A DNA stretch of 20,943 nucleotides from assembly GCA_015067375.1 (NCBI GenBank), contig SVMQ01000007.1, positions 1 to 20,943 on the forward strand, given 5' to 3'. Below are positions 1 through 7,595 of the stretch, piece by piece. The notes below the pieces were generated by a model, which was given only the letters and a program-made list of their open reading frames with translations, searched no databases and was not told the origin of the DNA. Source of the DNA: Oscillospiraceae bacterium (GTDB taxonomy: Bacteria > Bacillota > Clostridia > Oscillospirales > Ruminococcaceae). Every line of letters starts with the position of its first letter. The first letter of the stretch is position 1. The position numbers and the translations under genes were made by a program.

Positions 1-655
1 CTTCCGATCTCCTGATTACCTCCAAGGAATCCTTGTAGTAATTCGGTATCACCATATGCCGCACTATCGTTCCTTTTTTCAGCAGCTCTCCATCAAACTG
101 TGGCTTTCCCGTCTGGCGAAGCATCTCCTCCACCGCTGCCATCGCTGTTTCAAAGTAATTCGGTGCCTCCGACAGCCTTGCCGCTTCCTCCGAATAATAC
201 TTGACATCGGGCAGGTAGATATCCACATACCCCTCCAACAGTTTAAGCGTTTCCACGCGCTCGTAACCTCCCGTGTTGTATACAACAGGAATGTCAAGTT
301 TTTGGCGCACCATGTCAAGCGCTTTGATGATCTGTGGAACGAATTGTGTGGGGCTGACAAGGTTTATGTTATGCGCACCCTGCTCCTGCAGCTCCAAAAA
401 TATCTCGGCAAGGCGCTCCGTTGTTATCTCGACGCCTTTACCCTGTGCGCTTATACTATAATTCTGACAGTAGACGCACCGCATCACGCAGCCTGAAAAA
501 AACACCGTACCGCTTCCCCTGCTGCCGCTGATGCAAGGCTCCTCCCAGAAATGAAGTCCGGCCCGCGCCGCCTTGATCCTGTCGCTCATTCCGCAGAAGC
601 CTGCGGATATGCTCCTGTCTGCATTACACATTCTAGGACATAACGTACAGCCCAT
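1..655 (-). CDS. Radical SAM protein, PflX/PflA-activase-like (COG1313 type), 3' end cut off
   Basis: The frame is open from ATG at 655 to the window edge, giving 218 residues with no stop. The N-terminus is cysteine-rich (C3, C6, PRMC with C10, C21), followed by the radical SAM cluster motif C56-x3-C60-x2-C63 in FFSGCVMRCVYCQN, then SPTQFVP and LPDVKYY segments. This combination is known from PflX-type relatives of pyruvate formate-lyase activating enzyme, which bind a 4Fe-4S cluster and cleave S-adenosylmethionine. The target protein is not known for this subgroup. A GGAGG site lies four bases before the ATG. A terminator-like hairpin ends only a few bases upstream, so it may depend on read-through. 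The last codons (bases 1-10) may be sequencing adapter rather than gene. The family call is firm; the function is not. Confidence 0.85.
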   Translation of the reverse strand, partial: MGCTLCPRMCNADRSISAGFCGMSDRIKAARAGLHFWEEPCISGSRGSGTVFFSGCVMRCVYCQNYSISAQGKGVEITTERLAEIFLELQEQGAHNINLVSPTQFVPQIIKALDMVRQKLDIPVVYNTGGYERVETLKLLEGYVDIYLPDVKYYSEEAARLSEAPNYFETAMAAVEEMLRQTGKPQFDGELLKKGTIVRHMVIPNYYKDSLEVIRRSE

Positions 656-666
656 GTTACCTCCAC

Positions 667-694
667 AAAAACAGCCGCACGGTATGTGCGGCTG
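667..694 (-). terminator. Intrinsic terminator after the membrane-anchored hypothetical gene
   Basis: Arms AGCCGCAC (673-680) and GTGCGGCT (686-693) pair perfectly around a 5-nt loop, and C672/G694 adds a ninth pair. On the minus strand the stem is followed by TTTTT (671-667). It lies seven bases after the stop of the 701-1495 gene and immediately before the ribosome site of the radical SAM gene. Confidence 0.75.
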
Positions 695-700
695 ATGCAA

Positions 701-1495
701 TTAATCCTTTTCTTTTTCGTCCTCTGTTTCAAAGACCGTAACATTCTTTTCTAGCTCATACTCAGGCAGGAACAGCCCGTCCTCGTCAAAGCCTACTGTC
801 ATAGTAATGGCGAGCGCACCGTTCTCGATGTTTGTGAAATCAAGCGGATTTTCCGCAACGACATCGTATGTATAGACGAATGTCACCTTTGCAGGAAGCT
901 CTGCCGTGCCTCTGAAGATCATACGGAAAGTATCTGTACCCTCAAACGCAAACGAAGCATTTGTCTTTTCATCAGTGATAATGGGCGCGATCATCTTCTC
1001 ACGCTCGATCAGCTTACCCTCCTGATCCTCTTCGATGGGATAAATATTCTCCACCGAAAGCACCTCGCCATTCTGCACTATCGCATTAAGACGGAGATTG
1101 TCATACAGATAGTCAGGCTGGGCAGGCTCGCCGTCATCATCGATACCGTTGTATACACAGCCTATCACCTCAAACGTAGAGGTGTCAAGCTGCTGCGAAT
1201 TCACGATGAACACAGGCGCATAGATTATGTTCTGATACTCTGCAAGGATCTCAGTGATCTCTTCGTTGGTCAGGGCGTCATTTTCTGTAGAATTCATCGC
1301 AACCACGATCTCCGAAAGAGTTTCGTTCGCGCTGAAATCCGTTGTGTATACGCGCGTTACCATAGCGCCGCCGTTGTCATCATTTGTGATGTCGCCGCAA
1401 TATATCATCTCGTGCGCATTGAGCATAAGAACAAGATACAATATAAGCGCGCCGATAAGCAGCATTACAAGTACTATTCCAATAATTATCTTCAT
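701..1495 (-). CDS. Hypothetical membrane-anchored extracytoplasmic protein
   Basis: The 264-residue protein has one hydrophobic segment at about residues 2-26 with a single lysine before it. This fits an uncleaved signal anchor, with an acidic, mostly beta-like domain outside the membrane. The C-terminus is strongly charged (ETEDEKEKD). I recognise no family and no catalytic motif. ATG at 1495 is preceded by a GAGGA site and lies 18 bases after the stop of the FkbM gene, so the two are probably co-transcribed from the promoter at 3922-3950. A strong terminator follows the gene. Its function is unknown. A cell-surface role is only an inference from the anchor. Confidence 0.8.
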   Translation of the reverse strand: MKIIIGIVLVMLLIGALILYLVLMLNAHEMIYCGDITNDDNGGAMVTRVYTTDFSANETLSEIVVAMNSTENDALTNEEITEILAEYQNIIYAPVFIVNSQQLDTSTFEVIGCVYNGIDDDGEPAQPDYLYDNLRLNAIVQNGEVLSVENIYPIEEDQEGKLIEREKMIAPIITDEKTNASFAFEGTDTFRMIFRGTAELPAKVTFVYTYDVVAENPLDFTNIENGALAITMTVGFDEDGLFLPEYELEKNVTVFETEDEKEKD

Positions 1496-1513
1496 GCACT
1501 GTCCTCATTTCTG

Positions 1514-2593
1514 TCAAAGACAATATAGATTTGTGTCCCAGTCAGGAACATACGGATGATGCCTTAAATAGAATTTGTATTTTTTATTGAGCGAGGCTAT
1601 CTGCAGCGGTATTGCGAACATATCCTCATTTCTGTGATACAGCGCAACATTCAGCCTCGGACGATACTTCGCGATAGTTTCCTTAGTGCCGTTGAGCGCC
1701 TTTTCCTCGCTGCCCTCCACGTCATATTTGATGATGGTCGCCTTTTCGCCCTGCAACATATGATCCACGCTCATCATCTTTACCTCGCGGCAGCGTGCGG
1801 GATTTCCCGCAACCACCTTTGAGCTTCTTCCTGCACGCAGGCTGAAGTTCATGGTCGTTTCACAGTCCCATGCACCGCAGTTGTACGCCTCCAGCAGACC
1901 CGAGCCTATCATGTACAGCCGCCTTTTCAGCTTGCTGTAGTTCTTGTGATCAGGCTCCATCGCGTACAGCTTGACAAATTTCATGGATGTTTCGTTCAGA
2001 AACTCCACCAGCGTATCTCCGTTATACGCACCGAGATCTACATATATCTCCTCAGTACCGACATTGAGCAGCTCAAACATCTCTTCGCGCGGACTCTCAC
2101 ATTCGCGCAGCAGACGGATGTCTCCGCTCAGCTTGTAGCGTATCACATTCTCGAATACTTTGCGTGACTGCTCGTCCGCCATAAGGTCATACGCCGCCTT
2201 AAGCTCCTTTGCGTGCTCGCGTGCATAACCGAGAGTGAAAAGACCCTCTCCCACAACAGGCACATTCGGTGCATACAGCTCATGCTTCTCAGCGATAGCA
2301 TATATCCTGTCCATGACATCGGAAAACTGTGTTCCGAAGCTGACAAGTATAATGAAATCATTGCCGTAAAGCTGCTCGATCTCTGCAAGCTTTTTCACGC
2401 GTATGCCCATAAAGCTGTGACCGCGCACAAACTCGTCGCTTGCCATTATATCATCGACCTGAACGCCTATTTCATCAAGCACAGCGCGGATCTTCTCCGC
2501 GCCGTCGCCCATTCCGTAAAGTACTATCTTCTTATCCGTCTGTGCAAGATGATCCCACAGGCAGGAGTTGATGTCATCAAGAAAAAAAGCCAT
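1514..2593 (-). CDS. FkbM-family methyltransferase with N-terminal Rossmann-like domain
   Basis: The protein has 359 residues. Residues about 20-110 form a Rossmann-like region (KKIVLYGMGDGAEKI, then FIILVSFGTQF). The S-adenosylmethionine-dependent fold follows, with motif I VDLGAYNGDT (185-194), MEPDHKN (212-218), and the FkbM signature KYDVEGSE (289-296). FkbM enzymes usually O-methylate sugars or polyketides. ATG at 2593 is chosen because GAGAGG (2604-2599) sits five bases before it; the upstream in-frame GTG at 2599 overlaps that site. It starts 32 bases after the EAL-HDOD gene. Its place next to a flagellar operon suggests methylation of a flagellar or surface glycan, but no glycosyltransferase is visible here. 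Confidence 0.85.
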   Translation of the reverse strand: MAFFLDDINSCLWDHLAQTDKKIVLYGMGDGAEKIRAVLDEIGVQVDDIMASDEFVRGHSFMGIRVKKLAEIEQLYGNDFIILVSFGTQFSDVMDRIYAIAEKHELYAPNVPVVGEGLFTLGYAREHAKELKAAYDLMADEQSRKVFENVIRYKLSGDIRLLRECESPREEMFELLNVGTEEIYVDLGAYNGDTLVEFLNETSMKFVKLYAMEPDHKNYSKLKRRLYMIGSGLLEAYNCGAWDCETTMNFSLRAGRSSKVVAGNPARCREVKMMSVDHMLQGEKATIIKYDVEGSEEKALNGTKETIAKYRPRLNVALYHRNEDMFAIPLQIASLNKKYKFYLRHHPYVPDWDTNLYCL

Positions 2594-2625
2594 ATTCACC
2601 TCTCATGGCATTTTTGCGGATAACC

Positions 2626-3840
2626 TTACAGCAGCTTCAGATCCTCACACTCCTTCACACATTTCAGGAACATATCCGAAACCTTTGATCTGTCAAGATT
2701 ATAAAGCGCCGTATATTTATCCACCTGCTCCCAGTTGCCGCTTTCGTAGCAGAGAGCCAGCCTGTATATATCGCTGTAAATACCGCCTGTACCCAAAAGA
2801 CCGTTCTTGATCTCGTCTGCAAGCGGAAATTCGCGCAGTGTGCGCTCAAGATTCTTTGTGCCGCAATGATCCAGCATAGAAAGCAGACCCATCAGATAGA
2901 ATGCGTCGCCGTCCTTAGCTATTTCAGGGATAGCCTGCGCAAGTCTGCGGCAGAATTTTGCAATGACCAACGAAACACGCATTACCTCTGCGTTATCGTT
3001 GCTCGTGATACGCTGCATACCCATAAGGTACACCCACTCACGCAAATAGTCAAGCCCCAGTATTACCAGCGCCTGACTGATGGAAGAAACACGGTTGCGC
3101 ACTCCGAAATACACGGAGTTGATAAGTCTGAGCAAACGCTGACACATAGCCGTATCGCGCGAGATGACCTCCACGATATCGCTTATCTCAGGCTCAGGCT
3201 GCGAAACGAGCTGCATTATCTGCATGAAGTTAGTGGTAAGCGGCGTCACGCTGTTTTTCGACATTATAGTAGGACGTGCAAAATAATAGCCCTGTGTGAA
3301 TGTCGCACCAAGCCGCTTTGCATATTCATATTCCTCGGGAGTTTCTATCTTCTCCGCAAGGATTATCTTGTTACAGTATCGGCAGATGTAAGCTGTTTCC
3401 TCGATCTTTTTGGGGTCGGTGCGGAAATCTATCTTTACTATCTCGCCTATCTGAAAGATATCGCTGTAGCTGTTGTCATACTCGAAATCGTCAAGCGCGA
3501 TGGTATAGCCACGCTCTTTAAGATCCTGACACGCAGCAATAAGATCCTCGTCTATCATCATGTGCTCCAGCACCTCTACCACCACGATGTCGGGCGATAT
3601 CATCTTTGGAACACCATGCTTCAGCAGATTTCCCGTAAAATTGATAAAAGCCTTGCCACCGCCGATAACATCACGGATGTCAAGACCGAAAAATGCATTG
3701 GTAATGACATCAGCAGTAGATTCATCACCGTTGACTCCGGTATAGCTATTCTGTTGCTCGTTGCTGCGATACAGCAACTCGTACCCATACACCTGATTAT
3801 CTGTATCAAATATCGGCTGCCGCGCCAGATAAACATCCAT
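2626..3840 (-). CDS. EAL-HDOD cyclic-di-GMP signalling protein (YuxH type)
   Basis: This 404-residue protein has an EAL domain (about 1-200) followed by an HDOD domain (about 205-400). The EAL motif reads ELLYR (E21). Other phosphodiesterase positions appear kept: N67 in FINF, the acidic pair E89/E92, D117-D118, K136, E163/E166 and Q183 in TQGYYFARP. This suggests hydrolysis of cyclic-di-GMP to pGpG, although many EAL-HDOD proteins are inactive sensors. HDOD domains are regulatory, non-catalytic relatives of HD domains. ATG at 3840 has AAAGGGTGA nine bases upstream. It is the first gene after a good sigma-A promoter and lies just beyond the flagellar operon. A role in switching between motility and surface life fits but is inferred. 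Confidence 0.9.
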   Translation of the reverse strand: MDVYLARQPIFDTDNQVYGYELLYRSNEQQNSYTGVNGDESTADVITNAFFGLDIRDVIGGGKAFINFTGNLLKHGVPKMISPDIVVVEVLEHMMIDEDLIAACQDLKERGYTIALDDFEYDNSYSDIFQIGEIVKIDFRTDPKKIEETAYICRYCNKIILAEKIETPEEYEYAKRLGATFTQGYYFARPTIMSKNSVTPLTTNFMQIMQLVSQPEPEISDIVEVISRDTAMCQRLLRLINSVYFGVRNRVSSISQALVILGLDYLREWVYLMGMQRITSNDNAEVMRVSLVIAKFCRRLAQAIPEIAKDGDAFYLMGLLSMLDHCGTKNLERTLREFPLADEIKNGLLGTGGIYSDIYRLALCYESGNWEQVDKYTALYNLDRSKVSDMFLKCVKECEDLKLL

Positions 3841-3921
3841 GGATAAAAATCACCCTTTGCTGAAAATTAAAGACGTACAATTCAACAAAATGCGTTCAAT
3901 AGTACATTATCACTATATATA

Positions 3922-3950
3922 ATTATACAATAAAGACGTGATTTTTTCAA
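3922..3950 (-). promoter_or_regulatory. Sigma-A promoter of the EAL-HDOD operon
   Basis: On the minus strand a -35 TTGAAA (3950-3945) is followed by a 17-base spacer and a perfect -10 TATAAT (3927-3922). The predicted start is near 3915, giving a leader of about 75 bases. It is the only strong sigma-A match in this gap. Confidence 0.8.
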
Positions 3951-4054
3951 GCGTTGTACAAAACTTTTAAAAACAAACAGAATTTTCGTTAAAATTGCAC
4001 ATATATACTCTGCTTAAAAAATCCCCAGCAAAGGTTTGGTTGTTTATATTTCAC

Positions 4055-4076
4055 AAAAAGCCGATTTCAATATCGG
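4055..4076 (-). terminator. Weak intrinsic terminator candidate after the flagellar operon
   Basis: On the minus strand CCGAT (4076-4072) pairs with ATCGG (4065-4061) across a 6-base loop. After one C this is followed by TTTTT (4059-4055). The stem has only five pairs, so it is weak by itself. It lies about 165 bases after the FliT-like stop codon. Confidence 0.4.
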
Positions 4077-4102
4077 GGTATTTGGCTATACTGCAAAAAC
4101 AA

Positions 4103-4206
4103 ACCGCCGAAAAAGAACTAAGTTCGACGATGCACCGACACGATTCCGTCTGTGCGGATCGCTCGTGCTCCGACAACACCTCCTGCGGAGGCATCCTTTC
4201 GGCGGT
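4103..4206. repeat. 104-nt structured element closed by a perfect 10-bp inverted repeat
   Basis: Plus-strand ACCGCCGAAA (4103-4112) is the exact reverse complement of TTTCGGCGGT (4197-4206). Inside are smaller hairpins: CCTCC/GGAGG around TGC at 4179-4191, an imperfect stem GCACCGAC/GTCTGTGC at about 4132-4155, and GAAC/GTTC around 4115-4125. In the minus-strand RNA it follows the FliT-like stop by 33 bases, and the outer stem is followed by TTTGTTTTTG. It could be an unusually large terminator, a small RNA, or a miniature mobile element. Confidence 0.5.
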
Positions 4207-4239
4207 ATGGTTGCTAAGATCACACCAGTTGCAGAAATA

Positions 4240-4725
4240 TCACAGGTTCTTGTTCAACGAACGTCCTGTTGCTCTTCCGACTACCGCACTGCTGTAGTAG
4301 CCGATCTTTTGCTTGGTCTGCTTCAGCTCCTCCAGCTCTTTTCGGGAGTCAATATGCTGATTCTTAAACTGGTTGGATATAACTTTATCCTTATCTGAAA
4401 TACGCTGCTTTGCAATGGTGATGTTCCGCTGCACGAGCTGTATCTCCTTATGCACCTCATCCAGCGGTACATTGATGTAGCTGCCTATGATCAGTGCATT
4501 CAGCAAAGCGCGTTCTTCCTTTTCTTCAAGAGCGATGATGCTTTCAAGCTGCTGCTTCAATTCCTCAAGACTTTCGATAAGCTCATTTCTCTTGAACAAA
4601 GCAAACTGCAGGACCTCGAGTTCGGCATTTACCATTGAATCAGTGTGCTTTTCATACTCTTGTAGTGTTTCGTATATGCGGTTCATGACAGAGAGTACAG
4701 AAACGCATCCCAGCTCTACGGACAT
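4240..4725 (-). CDS. Coiled-coil protein in the fliT position, probable flagellar export chaperone
   Basis: The 161-residue, largely alpha-helical protein has heptad-like stretches (ELEVLQFALFKRNELIESLEE and KELEELKQTKQK), no signal peptide and no membrane segment. It follows fliS directly in the order fliD-fliS-this gene, where Bacillus has fliT. FliT-type proteins chaperone FliD before export. The sequence itself carries no motif that proves this, and such chaperones diverge quickly. ATG at 4725 has an AAAGGGGG site eight bases upstream, within the 19-base gap after fliS. An internal ATG at codon 14 is less well placed. It is the last gene of the flagellar operon. Confidence 0.7.
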   Translation of the reverse strand: MSVELGCVSVLSVMNRIYETLQEYEKHTDSMVNAELEVLQFALFKRNELIESLEELKQQLESIIALEEKEERALLNALIIGSYINVPLDEVHKEIQLVQRNITIAKQRISDKDKVISNQFKNQHIDSRKELEELKQTKQKIGYYSSAVVGRATGRSLNKNL

Positions 4726-4744
4726 AAATGCCGCCCCCTTTCGG

Positions 4745-5155
4745 TCACTTTTTCTTTGCGTTGTTTTTTGCCTGTTCTTCGATCTCTTCCTTAGTCATCT
4801 GACTGATCTGCGTAAACGCATCACGAAGATCAGCGATCATAGGAATGATCTTCTTGATCTCAGTTGCATCCTTGCTGATGTTTGCTTTCATGGCCTCATT
4901 CTGGAAGAAAACATACAGATCCTCAAGATTCTTGGATATCGGCACAGACATATCCAGCGCACCGCGCAGCGCACCGAGAAGCTCCTGTGCCTTGATGAGA
5001 GCGTCGTTTGCTTTTTTGATATCCTTGACCTCTTCGATCGCGCACACACCGATAGCAAGCTGACGCTCGATCTCACTATACATCTTAATGATGACCTCGA
5101 CAGGCGTCATAGTTGTGACAGACTGCTTTTTATAAGCAGAATACGGATTTGCCAT
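4745..5155 (-). CDS. fliS: Flagellar export chaperone FliS (flagellin chaperone)
   Basis: The 136-residue protein is typical in length and all-helical. It has the FliS opening NPYSAYKKQSVTTMTPVEVI, the middle segment KANDALIKAQELLGALRGALD, and ISKNLEDLYVFFQNEAMKAN. FliS binds the C-terminal helices of flagellin in the cytoplasm, prevents premature polymerisation and delivers it to the export gate. In Gram-positive bacteria it also affects the FliW-CsrA switch through the free flagellin pool. The C-terminus is lysine-rich. ATG at 5155 has AAGGAAG about five bases upstream and starts 16 bases after the fliD stop, so the genes are coupled. Confidence 0.93.
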   Translation of the reverse strand: MANPYSAYKKQSVTTMTPVEVIIKMYSEIERQLAIGVCAIEEVKDIKKANDALIKAQELLGALRGALDMSVPISKNLEDLYVFFQNEAMKANISKDATEIKKIIPMIADLRDAFTQISQMTKEEIEEQAKNNAKKK

Positions 5156-5171
5156 TTCGCACTTCCTTTAA

Positions 5172-7592
5172 TTAAGATGTTGTTGTGGTAGTACCAAGAT
5201 AAGATGCAATATAGTTGGACTGGCTGTTGAGATCCGACATCATGGACTCCAGATTGGTGAATACAGACCACCAGTAATCCTCACGAGCTGTGTATCTGTC
5301 ATTCAGATAGGAGATACGTTCGTTGATGCGCTCCATCTCCTTGTAAATGGTGCTGTCCATAATGGTCGTGCTGTTTTCAAGGCCGGCCTTGCGAACGAGC
5401 GAACCGCGCTTTTCAACAACACCGGTAGACTTTACAGCGCTGTCAAGAACACTATCCATCTGCTTCATGATGCCCTGCTCGGAATCTGTGAACAGGGATA
5501 CGATAGCATCTGCATTCTCTTCAAACATCTTGTCAAATGTTTCTTCATTTATCTCAAGCTTGCCATGATCGTTGTACTCATTGGATGTCTTGATGCCGAT
5601 GCTGTAAAGACCGATCTTGCTGCCATCCTCAAGCTCAACGCTGTTGTACAGAACGCTGCGAAGCTTGGACATAACGGTGGATACTGTAGAGTCGTTGTAG
5701 ATAACGCCGACCTTTGCAGCCTCTTCCCATTTTTCTATCTCTTCCTCGCTCATAGCTTCCTTTTCGGCATCTGTGAGCGGCTCGAATTTATTGTCCTTAG
5801 AATCAGTCTTGGGCTTGTTGCCGATGTAATCATATACCTCGTCGATAAGCTTGTTGTAGTCCTCAACGAAATCCTTGATGGTCTGCTTTACATCATCGTA
5901 GCTCTTGCTCACGCCGACTGTGAACGTTTCACCAAGCTCGATATCGTCATTGAAACCGAATGTTACGCCGTCGATGCTGTAGCTGTTATCATTGAGATAT
6001 ACTTCTTCGCCGTCGATCTCAACAATAGCATTCTGACCAAGCGTGAAGTTTACCTCCTCGCCGCTGTCATCAGTCAGACCGAGTGCCTTTGTAAAGCCTG
6101 TACCCTCAATCTCAATAGCGCCTGCACCGCCAAGCTCCTTAGACTCGATAGTGAAGCTGTTTGTCAGCGCGGAGTAAGACATGGTAACCCCGGCGTTGGA
6201 CTTGTTAACTGCCTCCACAAGGCTGTTTACCGAAGAATCCTTGCCAACAGAAACCTCAACACCATTGATCTTTATGGAATACTCACCTTTACCGTTTGCA
6301 GCAATGCCGAGATCCTTAAGCTTGGTCTTGGATGTGATCTGATTGGATGCAGAAGCCTTTGTCAGACCCAGTGTACCGCCCTCGACAGCCTGCATGGTGA
6401 ATTCAGCGGCAGCGCCGTCCTTTTTAGCGGTCATCGTTCCGTTGTTGAAATCAAACACAACGCCGTCATGCGCATATGCGGTGTTGAGTGCTGCCTTCAG
6501 CGAATTGGTATTCTTATCCTTAGCAGCCTGTGCATCGGAATAGTCGAACTTTTTAAGCTCCTCATCAGAAACAACTGCGTTATCAGAAAGATGCTTTGCC
6601 TTGCGATAAGCAGCTTTCTTGAGATTTGTGAACTCCTGAAGCAGCTTCTCGTTGCCCTTTGCATTCTTTGTGCTGTAGTGTGTATCGGAAACGCCCTCAA
6701 AGCTTACTGTCTTGGAAACTCCGCCAACATCAACGCAAACAGTGTTTGTGCCTGTTACAACGCTGCCCATAGATACAGCAAGGCTCTTTACGGGGTCAGA
6801 GATACCAAAGCTTCCCTTGTTTTCGCTTACAGTAACGCTGGCATTGCCGCCTACCTGGAAAGAAAATCCGCCGTCAGCATCGATCGCTGCCTGCAGGAAC
6901 CATTCTTTGTTGGTATCTGCATCAACAGCGCCCTCAGCATTGTCACCGCTCTTGCCGGAGTAGCCAAAGCCTGCCTGAAGCTCTGTGTTAAGGTTGTCGA
7001 GCATATTCTGCTTGAGCGCTGCCTTATCCACTGTACCGTCAGAAGCAACAGCTGCCTCAGCTGCAAAGTTGATGTTCTTTTTAACGCTGCCTACCTGAAC
7101 ATTGAGCGAAAACTCATACTTTCTTGTAGTTGTACCGTCTTCGTTTACGGTATCGGTATAGCTTGCGGAATCAAGCGCCTTATCGGCATCCAGCTTAAAG
7201 TTATCGGGAACGATCTCGTTGCCCTTAACGGTGGAAGCCTTCGCAAGCTGGTTTACCTTCACCTTGTGCGAGCCAACGATAGCTTCACTGCCGGCGGTTA
7301 CGGTAAGACCATTCGTAGACTTGCCTGTTGTCTTGATATCGGTCTTGTACTTGTTGAATGTGGATTTGCCCATCAGATATGTATCACGCTTAAGAACGTC
7401 AAAATACTTGTTCTGGAATTCTGTAAGCTTTTTTGTGATATCCTGATAAGCCTCCTGCTGCCACTGAAGTCTTGTAAGCTTTTTGTTCTGGTTATCGATC
7501 TTGGTCTGATATGAGGTCATCATCGCTGTGATGATCGACTCAGTATCAAGTCCTGAGTTCAGACCGCTGAAGCTGACATTATTAGCTGCCAT
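5172..7592 (-). CDS. fliD: Flagellar filament cap protein FliD, enlarged central region
   Basis: FliD is exported and forms the cap that folds flagellin at the filament tip. The N-terminal FliD domain (about 9-110) begins FSGLNSGLDTESIITAMM. A flagellin hook-IN-like segment is near 517-545 (IVEIDGEEVYLND). The C-terminal FliD domain runs from about 560 (FVEDYNKLIDEVYDYIG) to the end, and includes a KFEPLTDAEKEAMSEEEIEKW-type segment common in clostridial FliD. With 806 residues it is far longer than the roughly 450-500 of Bacillus or E. coli. The extra length lies in about 130-500, the exposed variable part. ATG at 7592 follows the csrA stop by three bases, and its GGAGG site lies inside csrA. 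Confidence 0.95.
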   Translation of the reverse strand: MAANNVSFSGLNSGLDTESIITAMMTSYQTKIDNQNKKLTRLQWQQEAYQDITKKLTEFQNKYFDVLKRDTYLMGKSTFNKYKTDIKTTGKSTNGLTVTAGSEAIVGSHKVKVNQLAKASTVKGNEIVPDNFKLDADKALDSASYTDTVNEDGTTTRKYEFSLNVQVGSVKKNINFAAEAAVASDGTVDKAALKQNMLDNLNTELQAGFGYSGKSGDNAEGAVDADTNKEWFLQAAIDADGGFSFQVGGNASVTVSENKGSFGISDPVKSLAVSMGSVVTGTNTVCVDVGGVSKTVSFEGVSDTHYSTKNAKGNEKLLQEFTNLKKAAYRKAKHLSDNAVVSDEELKKFDYSDAQAAKDKNTNSLKAALNTAYAHDGVVFDFNNGTMTAKKDGAAAEFTMQAVEGGTLGLTKASASNQITSKTKLKDLGIAANGKGEYSIKINGVEVSVGKDSSVNSLVEAVNKSNAGVTMSYSALTNSFTIESKELGGAGAIEIEGTGFTKALGLTDDSGEEVNFTLGQNAIVEIDGEEVYLNDNSYSIDGVTFGFNDDIELGETFTVGVSKSYDDVKQTIKDFVEDYNKLIDEVYDYIGNKPKTDSKDNKFEPLTDAEKEAMSEEEIEKWEEAAKVGVIYNDSTVSTVMSKLRSVLYNSVELEDGSKIGLYSIGIKTSNEYNDHGKLEINEETFDKMFEENADAIVSLFTDSEQGIMKQMDSVLDSAVKSTGVVEKRGSLVRKAGLENSTTIMDSTIYKEMERINERISYLNDRYTAREDYWWSVFTNLESMMSDLNSQSNYIASYLGTTTTTS

Positions 7593-7595
7593 GAT

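Larger units (their letters stand above)
3841..4239. other. Non-coding gap between the FliT-like gene and the EAL-HDOD gene
   Basis: About 400 bases hold no convincing gene. Reading with transcription (right to left), they contain a 104-base element closed by a 10-bp inverted repeat (4206-4103), a weak hairpin with a T-run (4076-4055), and the EAL-HDOD promoter (3950-3922). Open frames on the plus strand run into the antisense of the FliT-like gene and have no ribosome site. Confidence 0.7.

Noticed and set aside
2597..2599. GTG start for the FkbM gene
   Set aside because: It overlaps the GAGAGG ribosome site. ATG at 2593 is five bases after that site.
2866..3846. A 326-residue open frame on the plus strand
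   Set aside because: It is the antisense of the EAL-HDOD gene, with no ribosome site and no recognisable motif.
5565..7514. A 649-residue open frame on the plus strand
   Set aside because: It is the antisense of fliD, has no ribosome site or domain, and is rich in Leu, Cys and Ile as expected from reversed codons. FliD on the other strand is certain.
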